Shown: positions 23,222-34,658 of the stretch, one piece after another
Numbering within the stretch: the stretch's first letter is position 1
Layout of the letters: every line of letters begins with the position of its first letter
Source of the DNA: Paratrimastix pyriformis
Lineage: Eukaryota; Preaxostyla; Paratrimastigidae
Reading direction: 5' to 3'
DNA length: 64,000 nucleotides
Assembly (NCBI GenBank): GCA_027972325.1
Contig: JAPMOS010000125.1
Location: 55,033-119,032, forward strand
The notes under the pieces: model-generated
Databases searched by the model: none
What the model was told of the DNA's origin: nothing
What the model saw: only the letters and a program-made list of their open reading frames with translations
Translations under genes and position numbers: made by a program

Positions 23222-26200
23222 CACACACACATACCACCACACCACTATGCCGACGGCACTGCCTCTTCGCCGCCCATCCGCAGTCGCATCCGGGGCATAG
23301 GCATAGGGGGGCATGGGGGCATGGGGGGCATGAGCATTCCTCCATCCATGGCATCCCGTCATCGTCTCGTCTCGTCTCGTCTCACCTCACCTCACCCCTG
23401 GCAGCCCGACCCGCGTCGCGGCATCTCGCCCTCGACCAGGGGCATCTCGCCCTCCACCAGGGGCATCTCGCCCTCGACCAGGGGCCGCGAGCGCCCCGCC
23501 GCGGAGGCCTTCCCGCTGCCCTCCCGCGTCCGACCCATCCCCCGCCCCGGGTCGCGGGCCCGGCCCGCCACCGCCCAGCCCCGCCCTGCCGCCCCACGGC
23601 AGGCCGCGGAGCCCGCCACGCCCGCGCCCGAGTTCCCGCTGCCCTCCCGCGCCCGCCCCATCCCCACGCGGGCCCGCCCCGGCCAGACCAGCCCCCAGAC
23701 CCGCCGTCGGGCATCGGGAACTGGGCTGTCGGGCGCCAGGGCCGCCCCATCGGAGGGCCGCCAGCTCGCCGGCGCTCACCGGGCCGGGACAGAGCCCGAG
23801 GCGGAGGCTGAGGCAGGGGCCGAGGCAGAGGCCGAGGATGCCGCCCCCCAGATGGCCGCACCCAAAGCACGCCCCCCGCCCCCCGCCCGCGGGCTGCCCC
23901 CCGCCACCCCCGCCAGCCGTCACAGCAGCCGTCACAGCAGCCGCCGCGACAGCAGACACGGCAGCAGACACGGCAGCAGGCACTTCAGCGGGCACGGCAG
24001 CCGCCACGGCAGTCCCCGACAGAGCAGCCGCCACGGCAGCCGCCACGGCAGCCAGAGCAGCCGGCGGCCGAAGGTGCGGCGGTTCGATCAGGCCGAGTGG
24101 GACCAGTGGGGCAGCCCCTCCGCCACGGCTTCCGGGTCGGGCTCCTCGTCCCGCTCCCGGTCCCGGTCGGGCTCCCGTTCGGTGGCCTCGCCCAGCCCCC
24201 AGCCCCCCTCGCCGCCCCCCGCCCACCGCCACCGGGTGGCCCACTCCGCCGCCCGGGCCGCCCCCGAGGGCCACGGGCACCACCCCTGGGACCGCTACCG
24301 GGCCGCCTCGGCCCGACGGGCCACCGGGCGCCACCAGCGCCTCGAGGAGCTCCCCATGGCGGCGCCCGCCCCCCGCCGCCATGCCCACCGCCACAGCCTC
24401 CATGATGGCCGTTCCCACCCGGCCGCCCAGCGCCTCCGGGACGCCTCGCCCTCGTCGACAGGCGGCAGCAGTGACAGCGGCAGCCGCTCCCCCGACGCGG
24501 CCCCCCGCCGTCATCGGATCCCCGGCCGCGGCGCCGCCCCGCACCCCCGTCGGCACCACGAGCACCCCGCCTCTCCGCCCGTGGCCCCCCCCGTCGCCCC
24601 TGCCCCCGCCCCCGTTGGTGCTGCTGCTGGTGGGGCTGCTGGTGGGCCGGTGGCGGGGGCGCCGCGGCTGCCCGACGAGCGGTTGCGTCCGCTGCTGATG
24701 GGCCTCTCGGAGGACGAGCTCGCCCGGGTGATGAGCCCGGGCCGGTGGGACCGCTACTGCAGCCACCTGGCCGCCGCCTACCAGGAGCAGCTTGCCAGGG
24801 AGCGGGCCGCCTACGAGCTGCAGCAGCGCCTCGGCCAGCTGGCACCCAGCGGCCAGGGCGGCCCCCTCCCCGCCCCCGTGCTGGCCTCCACGCCCCTGCC
24901 CCTGCCCCTGCCCCTGCCCCTGCCCCTGCCCCCGAGCGGCGAGGCGCAGACCCATCCTGCCCCCGTCCTTGCCCCCGCCCCCGCCCCCGCCCCCGCCCCC
25001 CCCCGCCCCGCTCTTCGCCGCCCCGCCCCAGCCTGAGGCCCCGTCCCAGCCATCTGCCCCGGCCAAGCGTCACCGTGCCCCCGGGCGCGAGGAAGATGAT
25101 GGGCAGGCCCCGCCGCCCCCACGGCGCCACCTGCGGCGGCTGGTGAGCGACGAGGACCGCAGCAGCCTGGACCGGGACCTGGACCGGGACCGGGACCGGG
25201 ACCGGTCGGCACGCAGCCGGGCCGCGGGGATGCCCACTCGGAGGGGGCGGCGGGCGGTGGTTGTCGAGGAGGACGACCAGGACACGACCGAGGGCGAGGG
25301 CGAGGGCGAGGGCGCGCCCCAACGGGAGTCCGTCCGCCGGCGGCGAGAGGTCGCCGCACCCCCCAAGCGGCCAGCCTCCCGCCAGGCACGCGGCCCTGGC
25401 GAAGAGGACGAGGAGGGCGAAGAGGGCGAGGGCGAGGGCGAGGGCGAGGGCGAGGGCGAGGGCGAGGGGCCGAGGCGTGACGGCCGGGACAGGCGGCGGC
25501 TGCTCGCACGGGCCGCGGTCAAGTCCATGGCCAGGGGACCCCCGCGCAGGCCCAGGGCTGCGGAGGAGGAGGGGGAGGAGGAAGAGGAAGAGGAAGAGGT
25601 CGAGGATGTCGAGGAGGTCGAGGAGGAGGAGGAGGAGGCCCGTGCCCGGCGTACCAAGGCCAAGACCAAGAGTAAGGCCAAGGCCAAGGCCAAGGCCAAG
25701 GCCAAGGCCAAGCCGGCCGAGCCCAGGCCCGCCCAGCGACGACGCCCTGTCTGCTCCGCCCCTCCGCCTTCCGCCCCCTGCTCGTCCTCCTCCCCGCCCT
25801 GAGCCATGCCCCCCCGCTGCACCGGCCCCACGCCGCCTCACCGACCGGCCGTCTTGGTATGGGCCTGGGCCTGGGCATGGCATGGGGGCGCAGTGGACCC
25901 CGAGCGAGGAGGAGGAGCTGCGCCAGGCGATGCGGGTCCACTTCGGCTGCTGGGCCCGCATCCAGACGGACCCCGCCTACCGCTGGCACCGGGGGGGCAC
26001 CGAGGGCCGGACCCAGGTGCAGCTCAAGGACAAGTGGCGCAACCTGCTCAAGGCCGGCCGCGCCTGGGGCTACGGCCAGGACCCCGCCCCCGACCAGGCC
26101 CCTGACCAGGCCCCTGACCAGGCCCCCGACCAGGCGCCCGACCCCGACCAGGCCCCTGACCAGGCCCCTGACCAGGCGCCCGACCCCGACCAGGCCCCTG

Positions 26201-27174
26201 ACCAGGCCCCCGACCCCGACCAGGCCCCTGACCAGGCCCCTGACCAGGCCCCCGACCCCGACCAGGCCCCTGACCAGGCCCAGCCAGACCTCGCCAACGA
26301 GGAGGCCGGGGGTCAAGGCGACGAGCAGCAGGCTCAGGGGGCCGAGGGTATGGAGGCAGAGGGCGTCGAGGCCGAGGGCGCGGATGTTGAGGTCGAGGGT
26401 GTGGAGGCCGAGGCCCAGGGAGCGGGGGCGGGGGCCCAGGGGCAGCCCGAGCAGCAGCCCGAGGACGGGCCCCAGCTGGAGGCCTACGTGGTGGTTGGTG
26501 GCCAGGCACCTGCCCCGCCGCCCCAGGCCGCCCCGGAGGCTGCCGAGGAGGGGATCCCCGGGGAGCCTGCAGCCGATGCCCAGGATGCGGCGCCCATCCA
26601 GCCGCCGGACGGAGCGGCCCAGCCAAGGGATGATGCCGGCCAGCCAGCAGAAGATATGGGAGATGCCGGCCAGCCGACGGAAGGAGCGGATGAGCAGGAA
26701 CCGGCTGGGGCGCCCAAGGTGCCCGAGGAACCAGGGCAGCGCGAAGCGGATTCAGCCGCTGCACCAGTGCCAGTGCCAACGGCGCCCGCACCCGCACCCG
26801 CACCCGCACCAACACCGGCGCCGGCGCCGATACCGGGAGCGGAGGCGGGGGCGCCACCCGGGGGCGTGGAGAGCGGCGACGAGTCGCCCGCCCCGACCAC
26901 GACCACCCGAGGCCGGGGAAGGACACGCAGGCGCGGCCGCACCACCCGGGCCCGTGGGGGGCGCGGTCGGAGCGGCCGGGGAACTCCACTGCCCGAGGCC
27001 GCTTCTTCGGATGACGCGGCTCCGGCACCCGCCTCCGAGCAACCCGCGGCCGGGGAACTCGATGATGGACCCGGGGCCATCGACGACGACGACACACCGT
27101 TGCCGGGCGAGATCTCCGCCCCACTTCCGAGAGGGGTTGTCACGGGAATGTCGGTGAGTGTAACCGAATGCTAA
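20783..27174 (+). CDS. telobox Myb-domain protein (TRF-like), largely disordered
   Basis: Probable double-stranded telomeric-repeat or TTAGGG-type DNA-binding protein. ATG at 20783 (MDSFLGGATRTRPNVPL), stop TAA at 27172-27174. A helical N-terminal region (PRALAVDCLLRGSLPMDAQ...LISEFATPYQEEELDALL, about 20920-21210) is followed by exons starting EVIAALK, AFVGREG and RKLVPLAGRT. Then come about 1,100 disordered residues with GISPSTR, SRHGSRHGS and GEGEGEG repeats. An intron at 25749-25893 (GTCTGC...GCGCAG) precedes WTPSEEEELRQAMRVHFG...VQLKDKWRNLLKAG, a Myb/SANT fold carrying the VxLKDKWRN telobox signature (25894-26070). After it come PDQAPDQA repeats and an RG-rich tail of about 350 residues; in TRF1/2 the Myb is C-terminal, so this is unusual. 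A frame change at about 24900-25040 in CCCTG/CCCCCG repeats is unexplained. Whether the N-terminal helices form a TRFH domain is untested. Confidence 0.7.
23192..23235 (+). repeat. poly(C)-(AC)n compound microsatellite, intron
   Basis: C run at 23192-23220, then ACACACACACAT, starting shortly after a GTCTGC donor in the telobox gene. Confidence 0.85.
23418..23490 (+). repeat. 21-bp coding repeat (GISPSTR)n
   Basis: Three to four copies of GGCATCTCGCCCTCGACCAG with synonymous changes, in frame in the telobox gene. Confidence 0.8.
26088..26285 (+). repeat. coding repeat APDQ / APDPDQ after the Myb domain
   Basis: About 15 units of GACCAGGCCCCT and GACCCCGACCAGGCC, giving an acidic, proline-rich linker directly after the telobox Myb domain. 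Confidence 0.85.
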
Positions 27175-27513
27175 GCTCATTTACTCCCTTTCCCGGAGTC
27201 GTTTCTTTTTTAGTTTTGCACAGTCATCATCTCATCTCGTCTCTATCCGCCTGTCGAGGGTTGGGAGAGAACGTTGAATGGAGAAACGAGAAATAGCGAG
27301 AAGAAGCTGGCGATGAGGTGATTGGTTTCAAAGATGGGATGATGGGGAGCGCCAATTTTGCCTCACAATCACGTGTCATGAAAAACAAAAAGCACAGTCA
27401 CTTAAGCTGATCAGAGGACGTAACTGAAACCACCAAAGTTGACATGAGTTTGAATAGGGGGAAAACCGTGTTGGCCCGGGGACGAAGGGGCAATTCCCGG
27501 AGGCGAAGGCGCA
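27175..27513. other. intergenic, likely promoter of the next gene
   Basis: AT-richer than its surroundings. It contains the second copy of the 55-bp dispersed element next to the ATG at 27514. I find no other gene. Confidence 0.5.
27457..27512. repeat. short dispersed element, copy 2
   Basis: Shares GTGTTGGCCCGGGGACGA and flanks with 3256-3312. It ends at the start codon of the gene at 27514, so it could be promoter or 5' UTR sequence. Confidence 0.55.
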
Positions 27514-30225
27514 ATGGACATCCCCGTCTTTCTTGAAAATCGTGAAGGTCTCCTTTCGCTCGTTTCCCATTGTTTGATTTTTGTTTCAGGCAAGAAAGTT
27601 CGAATCTCGGTTGATTCCCTTCAAAGACTTTTGGAGCCGAAGTGGGAAAAATTATACTTTAAGCCGCGTCACCCTGTGCCAAATCCTCATTTACCCACCT
27701 TTCGGGGTAACTTGAGGATGCTTTATGAAGACTTTGGCCCTTTAGGTCTGTGAACAGGCCACTCATCCTCTCGATCGCTCGCAGTGCTCGTTTATTCTTC
27801 AGTTACCACCCCGCCACCGACTCCGAAACCTGCTGCTGCACCTGTAGAGGTGATGGTCCGTGGCCTGCTAGCTTTGCGTTGTTTCGCTTGCTTGTTTCGA
27901 CGACCTGTGGCGTCGCATTGCTTGTTGTTTGGCGCGACCGCGACACACGCTGCTGTGCGGAGCAAAGGGACTGATCAATCGGACGCTGCTGCTGCTGTGC
28001 AATGTGGTGAGAGCGTGAGCTGTCCATCCAAACCATGTGACGGATCCCTTGTGGGTCCCGATTTCCGGTTTCGGATCTCGACGTCTGAGCGCTTTGCCGC
28101 TGACTGACCGCTGCTGCGCGAAAAAATGCCATGTCATGAGAAGACACAACACTCGCTATTGTGTATGTTGGCCTGGAGACACTGCTTGATTGCGACCTTC
28201 TTGCTTCTTGCTTCTTGCTTCTTGCTTCTTGCTTCTTGCTTCTTGCTTCTTGCTTCTTGCTTCTTGCTTCTTGCTTCTTGCGGTGCTCTTCCTCTCTTTT
28301 GAATGCGGTGTAGGGATCCTCTCCAAGACCAGCTGGCACTGCCCTTCCTCCCGCCCCCGCCATTCCACCCGCCCCCGCCCTTCCTCCCGACGACATTGGC
28401 ACCGACGCTGCTTCTCCGACTACGACGATGACTCTTGCGGCCACGGCCGACAAGCCGGAGAAGAAGAAGGCGGACAAGAAGAAGAAGCGGCAGCCGAGGC
28501 CAGGAGCGGGAAAGGCGTCGGAGGAGCAAAAGAAGCAGATGGCGGACACGAAGAAGCAGATGGCGGACACGAAGAAGCAGATGGCGGACACGAAGAAGCA
28601 GATGGCGGACAAGAGGATGGCGGAGAATAAGCCGATGCCGGGGGATGTAGAGGAAGGGGAGGACGGAGAAGAATCGGACGAGGGAGTGGAGAAGGGAGCG
28701 GTCTGGCGTCCCCCACCCCCAACCCCCAACCCCAACCCCCACCCACCCACCCCTCCTGTGGATCTGACCAGACTTCGCAGGCCTCTGTCGCGGCCGTTGG
28801 CATCCCCGCCACCGCCACCGCCACCGCTGTGGACAGCCCGGGCCCCGACCGGCCGTGCGTCCCTTCTCACCCGATGCCTACCGCCGCCGCCGCCGCCACT
28901 AGCGCTCCCTCCGTCCCGCCGACCTCTGCCCAAACCCCTCACGGCACCAGCCTGTGCTTCCGAAGTCCCTCCGATGCTTGTGGCGCCCTTCTCGCCGCTC
29001 CTCAAGGCCGAGGGCCGGCACCTCATCGACAAGGCGGTCGGCTTCGCCATCCCCACGAAACAGTTCGTCTGTGATCCCCCCCAATCCGGGTCCGATCCCA
29101 GCTTACTCGTCCCGTCCCGTCCCGGCTCCCGGGTGGGTCACAGCCATCGGCATCCGCCGCTGGTTTCCTGACCCCGTCATCAATGACGATGGCGAGTTCG
29201 AGCCGCAGATACACCCTGCAGCCCCAGCCGCAGTCGCAGTCGCAGCCGCAGTCGCAGTCGCAGCTGCCAACACCACCTCAGCCTCCGTCACCGCAGCCCC
29301 CACCGCAGCCCCCATTGCAGCCCCAGCCCCCATTGCAGCCCCAGCCCCCATTGCAGCCCCAGCCCCCATTGCAGCCCCAGCCCCAGCCCCCATTGCAGCC
29401 CCAGCCCCAGCCCCAGCCCCAGCCCCAGCCCCCGTTGCAGCACCAGCACCAGCACCAGCACCAGCACCAGCACCAGCCCCCCCCACCCCAACCGCCGTCA
29501 CCACAAGCACGGCCCCCCCAATCGCCTCCACAACCGCTTCGCAACTTCGCCCAGCCACGTCTCGCGACCACCAGCCGTCCGACAGCCCGGTCCGTCCACG
29601 CCCCGCCCAGTGAATGCAATGGTGGTGATCCGGGGGCTTGGCCATGTGCCATGTGATGACGCTTTGGCATGGGGCAGGGAGGGGGATGGGGCACTGCGCT
29701 TCCCACCGGCTCATTTTGCTATCGAACTTTCCTCCTCAGCCGTTCGTCCAGTTCCTCGCCGCTCTGATGAGCGACTTCAAGGCGGAGGTCACGGCGGAGA
29801 TGGCCGGCCTCAAGGCGGAGGTCAAGGCGGAGATGGCCGGCCTCAAGGCGGAGATGGCCGGCCTCAAGGCGGATGTGGTCGGCCTCAAGGCGGATGTGGC
29901 CGGCCTCAAGGCGGATGTGGTCGGCCTCAAGGCGGAGACGGACGACCTCAAGAAAGCGGTTTACAACCTCACGCAGGGTCAGGGCGCACCTGCGCTCCCT
30001 CATGTCGACAGTTTGTTCCCCTCCCCCCTTGGGCCCAAAATTCACGCACATCTTCCATCTTCCCAGTCGCCCTCCGCCGCGCTCTGAGCGAATAAATCTT
30101 GTTCAGGTTTGCCCGACGGCGCAATTCATACCTCCGACACGAAGGACCACGCTGAGCTGGCCTTTGACCATTGGACCAAGGCTCATGGATATAGCCTCGA
30201 GGATAGTGAAGTGGAACTGTTGTGA
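27514..30225 (+). CDS. repeat-rich protein of unknown function
   Basis: ATG at 27514 (MDIPVFLENRE). The first intron (GTCTCC...TTTCAG, phase 1) leads to GKKVRISVDSLQRLLEPKWE...FRGNLRMLYEDFGPL; then VLVYSSVTTPPPTPKPA; then a Lys-rich exon with KKQMADT repeats (28320-28701); then an exon around 28780-29060 whose frame is ambiguous; then IGIRRWFPDPVINDDGEFEP (about 29150) followed by Ala/Pro repeats. The 29745-29980 exon encodes heptads MAGLKAE / VVGLKAD, a coiled coil. The last exon reads LPDGAIHTSDTKDHAELAF and ends TGA at 30225. Donors include GTCTGT, GTCTGG and GTCCGT. No family was recognised. The DFGPL-YSS and RRWFPDP segments may be one folded unit split by disordered inserts. Confidence 0.55.
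28196..28281 (+). repeat. (CTTCTTG)n 7-bp array, intron
   Basis: About 12 units just before the acceptor GGTGTAG at about 28312. Confidence 0.85.
28530..28616 (+). repeat. 24-bp coding repeat encoding KKQMADT
   Basis: Four to five units GAAGAAGCAGATGGCGGACAC, in frame in a Lys-rich exon. Confidence 0.85.
29770..29942 (+). repeat. 21-bp coding repeat encoding GLKAE/DM heptads
   Basis: About eight units around GGCCTCAAGGCGGAGATGGC. Seven-residue periodicity with Leu/Met/Val in core positions predicts a regular coiled coil. Confidence 0.85.
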
Positions 30226-31068
30226 TTTGACGTCAATCACCGTCCGTCCCAATCCCACACTGGCACGTGGTGGTGGTGGTGGGCTTTGATTTCTGTCGCA
30301 TGCTAGGTCTCCTGGGCTGCTGCCGCCGCCGTTCATTGAGCTCAACGGTTCGCCCGTGGCGCCTCGGTGGCAATTGATCGCGATGCGCCACACAGTTCTT
30401 GTCCTCTTCCTTCCCTGCGCGTTGTCATCTCATCGGATCCCCCTCACCCCCTCCTCACCTCACCCCCCCCCCCCCCCCCCCCCCCCCGCCCGCGATCCAT
30501 GAAAAAAATCCTGCAATAGACACCTCTCGCTGCCGGTTTCTGCACTGGGATGAGTTCATGCATCAGGACCTCTCGTGGAGCTGGCTCATCTATGCCAGAC
30601 CCTCGTCAAGTTCGATCTGAATGCCACCCTTGACACTGTCTCCACACCTCTGAACCTGACCCGATGGCGGAAAACGGTCAACGGCCGAAATGGGTACAGG
30701 AATTCGCCCCGCGGGGTGTCCCAGTGACCGGGGTTTCTTATCGGCGGGCTTTTGGGTTGGCAGCCGTCAAATCTGATACCGTCAAATCTGATGGGAATCG
30801 ACCACTGGGCTGAGTCGGAAATCGGCTAGTTTTTAGGGTGTCACCAAACGTCTTTTCCTGCAATCCCAGACTCCTGAGATCAGAACGCGAAAATCCGGAG
30901 AAAAAAAAAACCAGTCCGTCGCCGAGAATTCGAACCCGCGACGCGAAGAGTCAATTGCCACAAAAGTGGCCGCCACTCCGGCTCCACGGGGTTCGTGGGT
31001 GAGTCAAGTTTCTCGAAAGAGAGCGGCTCGCACCCGTGGTCATTATCGCAAGCAGCATCCACTCCTGA
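30226..31068. other. intergenic region with tRNA-like sequence
   Basis: Contains poly(C) at 30463-30487, a direct repeat CCGTCAAATCTGAT (30765-30795) and the tRNA-like sequence at 30911-30989. No supported protein-coding exon. Confidence 0.5.
30911..30989 (-). tRNA. tRNA-like sequence, possible pseudogene or degenerate class II tRNA
   Basis: On the minus strand it carries an A-box-like AGCCGGAGTGG, a B-box GGTTCGAATTC (10 of 11 consensus positions) and a T-run terminator right after the end. CCGTGGA can pair with most of TCCGTCGC as an acceptor stem. GCCAC-TTTT-GTGGC forms a hairpin, but no clean 7-nt anticodon loop is visible, and a GAC...GTC arm would act as a long variable arm. The T-stem pairing is poor. 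I therefore cannot assign an amino acid; it may be a decayed tRNA or a tRNA-derived element. Confidence 0.35.
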
Positions 31069-34000
31069 ATGGGGACGTTCTACCCTATAGAACTTTTAGG
31101 AGCAGATGAAACATCTTCAAACAATCTAACCCCGGACCAATGGCAATTTTGGGTTTGCTTTTGGAGCCAACTATTTTCGATTTTTTTCCCTTGTGTTTTT
31201 CCCCAGGCCGCCCTCGTACTCCTCGTGGTCCTTCTGTCCTTCTCTGCGATGTTCTCTGGGATGAATCTGGGTGTTTTGTCACTCGATAAAACAATGCTCG
31301 AAGTGATGTCAGGTCTGGCGAGCCGGAAAGACATTCCCACATCACATGATATCTGCTTCGCCCCCAGATGTGGGCTCGGAGAAGGAGAAGAAACGTGTAA
31401 AAAAGCTGCGTCCCCTTCGAAAAGATGGGAACTTGCTTCTTTGTACTCTTTTGCTGGGGTCTGTTGCTTTTCTCGGCATCTCCGCACCATCATCGCGGCT
31501 AGTAACGTCATGGTGAACACCGGCATTTCGTTGATTCTCGACTCGCTTGGCGGAGGCACGACGGCCTTCCTTCTTTCGACTGCCCTCATTGTGGTCTTTG
31601 GTGAGATCTGCCCCCAGGCCCTGTGCTCCCGCTACGGGCTCGGTCTGCCCCCCTCCCCCCCTCCCTCCCTCCCCCAGGCATATGCCCAGGCATATGCCCA
31701 GGCACATAAGGTGGCCTCATCTCACCGGGTGTGTGAATGGGCCGCTGTCGGGTCGGGGCAGCCATCGGGGCAGCCCTGTCGTGGATCCTGTGGGCCTGCA
31801 TCATCGTGCTGTACCCGCTGGCCAAGCCCATCTCGGCCATCCTCAACTGCCTCCTCGGCCACGAGGTGGGCACCTTCTACAACAAGCAGCAGGTCCGCCG
31901 GACCTCGGTGGCCTCCCTGCCCCCGGCCCGCACCCCCTGCCATCCTCTTCGGGGCCTCACCCCGCCCCTTGCGGTGTGCGGCTTTGCGGCTGGGCAGTTG
32001 AAGAAGCTGATGCAGATGCACGCGACGGAGGGGCACCGGTACATCGACTCGGACGAGGTCCGGGTCGTGACGGGCGCCCTGGACTTCTCCAACAAGCGCA
32101 TCAAGTCCGTCGTGACGCCCCTCGACGCGGTCTTCATGCTCGACGTCCGTCCGCCGGCCCCATGCCCCCACCTGTGTTCCCACGTGCTTCCCCCCCGTGG
32201 GCCACGCGCCCATTGGGGCGGTGCCACAACCCGCCGACCCCGCCGCTCATGCGTCGCGCACCCCGCCACGGCATGGCACCGCTGGCTGCCTGTGGGCATG
32301 GGCGGACGGGCCGGGCCGCGCAGGAGAACAGCCGGCTGGACTTCCGCACCCGGGAGGCGGTCTTCGACGCGGGCTACAGCCGGGTGCCCATCTACCGGGG
32401 CCAGCGGTCCAACATCGTGGGCTTCCTGGTGGTCAAGGACCTCATCCTCCTCGACCCCGAGGTCCGCACACCCCCGTACCCACCCCCTGCCCCGACCGGG
32501 TCCTGCCCACACACCCCGCCCGCGCCTGCCCGCCCACCCATCGGCAAGCCGCCGCCAGGAAGGCCCCTCGCGCCTCCCACCTCCCGCCCGCCTCCTCTTG
32601 CCTCTCCCATGCCCACCATCGGCACCACCCGGCGGGTTGCTGGCTGTGGGCTGGGGACTGGGGCCGGGCAGGACGCCATCCCGATCTACTCGGTGTCGCA
32701 GTACTTCGGCCGGCCGGTGGTGCACGTCAACGAGGAGCAGCCCCTGAACCAGGTGCTGGCCGAGTTCAAGTCGGGCCTCAGCCACATGGCCGTCGTCGAC
32801 CGGGTGGACTCGTCGGACCCCAACCGGGACCCGGTCAACGTCACCGCGGGCATCGTCACCATGGAGGACCTCATCGAGGCCCTCATCCAGGAGGAGATCG
32901 TCGACGAGTCCGACGTCTACGGTCCGCACCCCGCACGGGCCCACACGGGCACACACGGGCACACGGGCCCATGCCCGCGTTGTTGGTTGCTCACACGCAC
33001 CCCGCCCGCCCGCCCGCCCGCCCGCCCGCCCGCCCGCCCGCCCTGTGGCGGTGGACGTGGCGGCCCGGAAGCCGGTCTCGCGGTCGGTGGGCCACCGCTA
33101 CACGGCTCGCGAGCTGCGCCGGGGCCGCTCCCGCTGGATGCGCCGCAGCGACATCATGCACCAGGACCTGGTCCGCCGCCCCACCCGCAGCCCACCCCGC
33201 CCCGCCCCACCCCACGCCAGGCCCCCCGGCCCGTGGGGGCCGTCTCGGAGCCGGGCTCACCGGCGCCTCGTGGTTGCCCCCCTCTTCTTGGCCCCGCTGC
33301 AGATTGCGCTGCTGTGCACCTACCTGCGCGAGTCGGTCGCGGACACGTTCGGGCCGCAGGTGATCAACGAGCGCACGCTGGGGCTCCTGGTGGCCCTCTC
33401 GTCCATCTACGAGGTGGCCCTGCCGGCCCCCTCGGCCCCCTCCGTCACCCTGTCCATCCCGGCCACCCCTGTGACCACCCCGCCCCTGCCCGGCTCCCTC
33501 CACGCCCCTGACGGCGGCTACCAGGCCCAGGCCCAGGCCCAGGCCCAGGCCCAGGCCCAGGCGGCGCCCGTCCGGGGGCTGCTGCCCTCGGTCGAGATGC
33601 AGACCCTGCCCCACGGGGTCCCGTCCACGCCGGGCCTCGGGGCGGCCACCAGCTGCCCCACCTACGGCACGGTCACGGCCCACACGACGGCCCCGGCCCT
33701 GCTGCCGGCCATCGCCGAGCTGGCGGGGGCCGGCCTGGGCACGCGGGACCACCACCGGCGCAGCGGGGTGAGCCTGCTGGCCAGCGCCCAGGGCGTGCTG
33801 CCGGAGATGTTCCTGATGGTGCAGGGCGAGCCGGCCCCCGAGTTCTCGGTGCTGCTGCAGGGCTCGGTGGAGGTGGTCACGATGGACCCCGACCCGAGCA
33901 AGTCCACCGTCACCGTGCTGAGCGCCCCCGCCCTGCTGGCCCCCGACGCCCTCAAGCACACCGGCGACCTGTCCTCGTACATCGCCCCCTACACGGTCCG

Positions 34001-34658
34001 CCTGCTGACCACCGGGCCCCCCGAGGCCCTCGATGCCCCCGCCGCCCTGCAGGCACCCCACGTGGCCGCCCTGGCGGCCTTCCTGCGGACGCAGCCGCTG
34101 CTGCCCGAGCCGCACGAGTCGAGCGGGCTGGGCAGCCCCCAGCCGGACAGCACCAAGCGGGCCCTCTTCCTGCGCATCTCCCACGCCGAGTATGCCCGCT
34201 GCCTCCGCTCGGCCACCCTCGAGACCCGCCTCGGCAAGCAGCCGCTGGCCCTCCAGGCCCCGCCCCCGCCCGCACCCGCACCCGCACCCGTGGGCAGCCC
34301 CCCTGCCCCCATGCGGGCCCCGCCCCCGCCCCCGCCCGCCCGGATGGCACCCAAGCCGGGCAGCCCCAACCCGATCGCTAACCCGTTGCTGCGGGCCGGC
34401 AGCCGGAGCAGCAGCCCCATCGCGGCCGGCAGCCCCAACCCGACGGGCAGCCCCGGCAATCCGGGGGCCGGCAGTCCCACCGAGCCCCGCAGCCCGCCCC
34501 CTGCGATGCTGTCCCTGCCGCCCTCCTTGCAGCAGCAGCAGCAGCAGCCGGACCAGCCCCTGGGGGCCCTCGAGCTCCCCGACGAGCGAACCCCCGCCGA
34601 GGGCCGCCTCAGCCCCGCGGACGACGAGGGCGCCGAGCCGCTGCTGCGCCCCCGATAG
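31069..34658 (+). CDS. CNNM/ACDP (CorC-type) membrane protein with DUF21, CBS pair and C-terminal cNMP-like domain
   Basis: Divalent-metal (Mg2+) homeostasis membrane protein. ATG at 31069; the first intron is GTTTGC...CCCCAG. DUF21 transmembrane domain: AALVLLVVLLSFSAMFSGMN, then RKDGNLLLCTLLLGNVMVNT, STALIVVFGEICPQALCSR, and WILWACIIVLYPLAKPIS. The CBS pair runs LKKLMQMHATEGHR...VVTPLDAVFMLD, FRTREAVFDAGYSRVPIYRG, HMAVVDRVDSS and GIVTMEDLIEALIQEEIVDE. After VDVAARKPVSRS come LCTYLRESVADTFGP and a region reading QGEPAPEFSVLLQGSVEV, typical of the cyclic-nucleotide-binding-homology domain of CNNMs. The tail is Pro/Ser-rich; stop at 34658. Introns are mostly GTCCG/GTCTG...CAG. The intron 32922-33051 has no AG at all. 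Family order and joins are very clear. Confidence 0.92.

Noticed and set aside
9392-27174. Very long open frames on both strands (for example 1,000+ codons opposite the Pro/Ala-rich exons)
   Set aside because: High GC removes stop codons; these frames are antisense shadows of exons whose sense reading has recognisable domains or consistent splice sites.
27130-27610. Joining the telobox gene to the 27514 gene through the GTGAGT at 27153
   Set aside because: The phases do not match the acceptor at about 27590, whereas the 27514 ATG exon matches it; they are kept as two genes.
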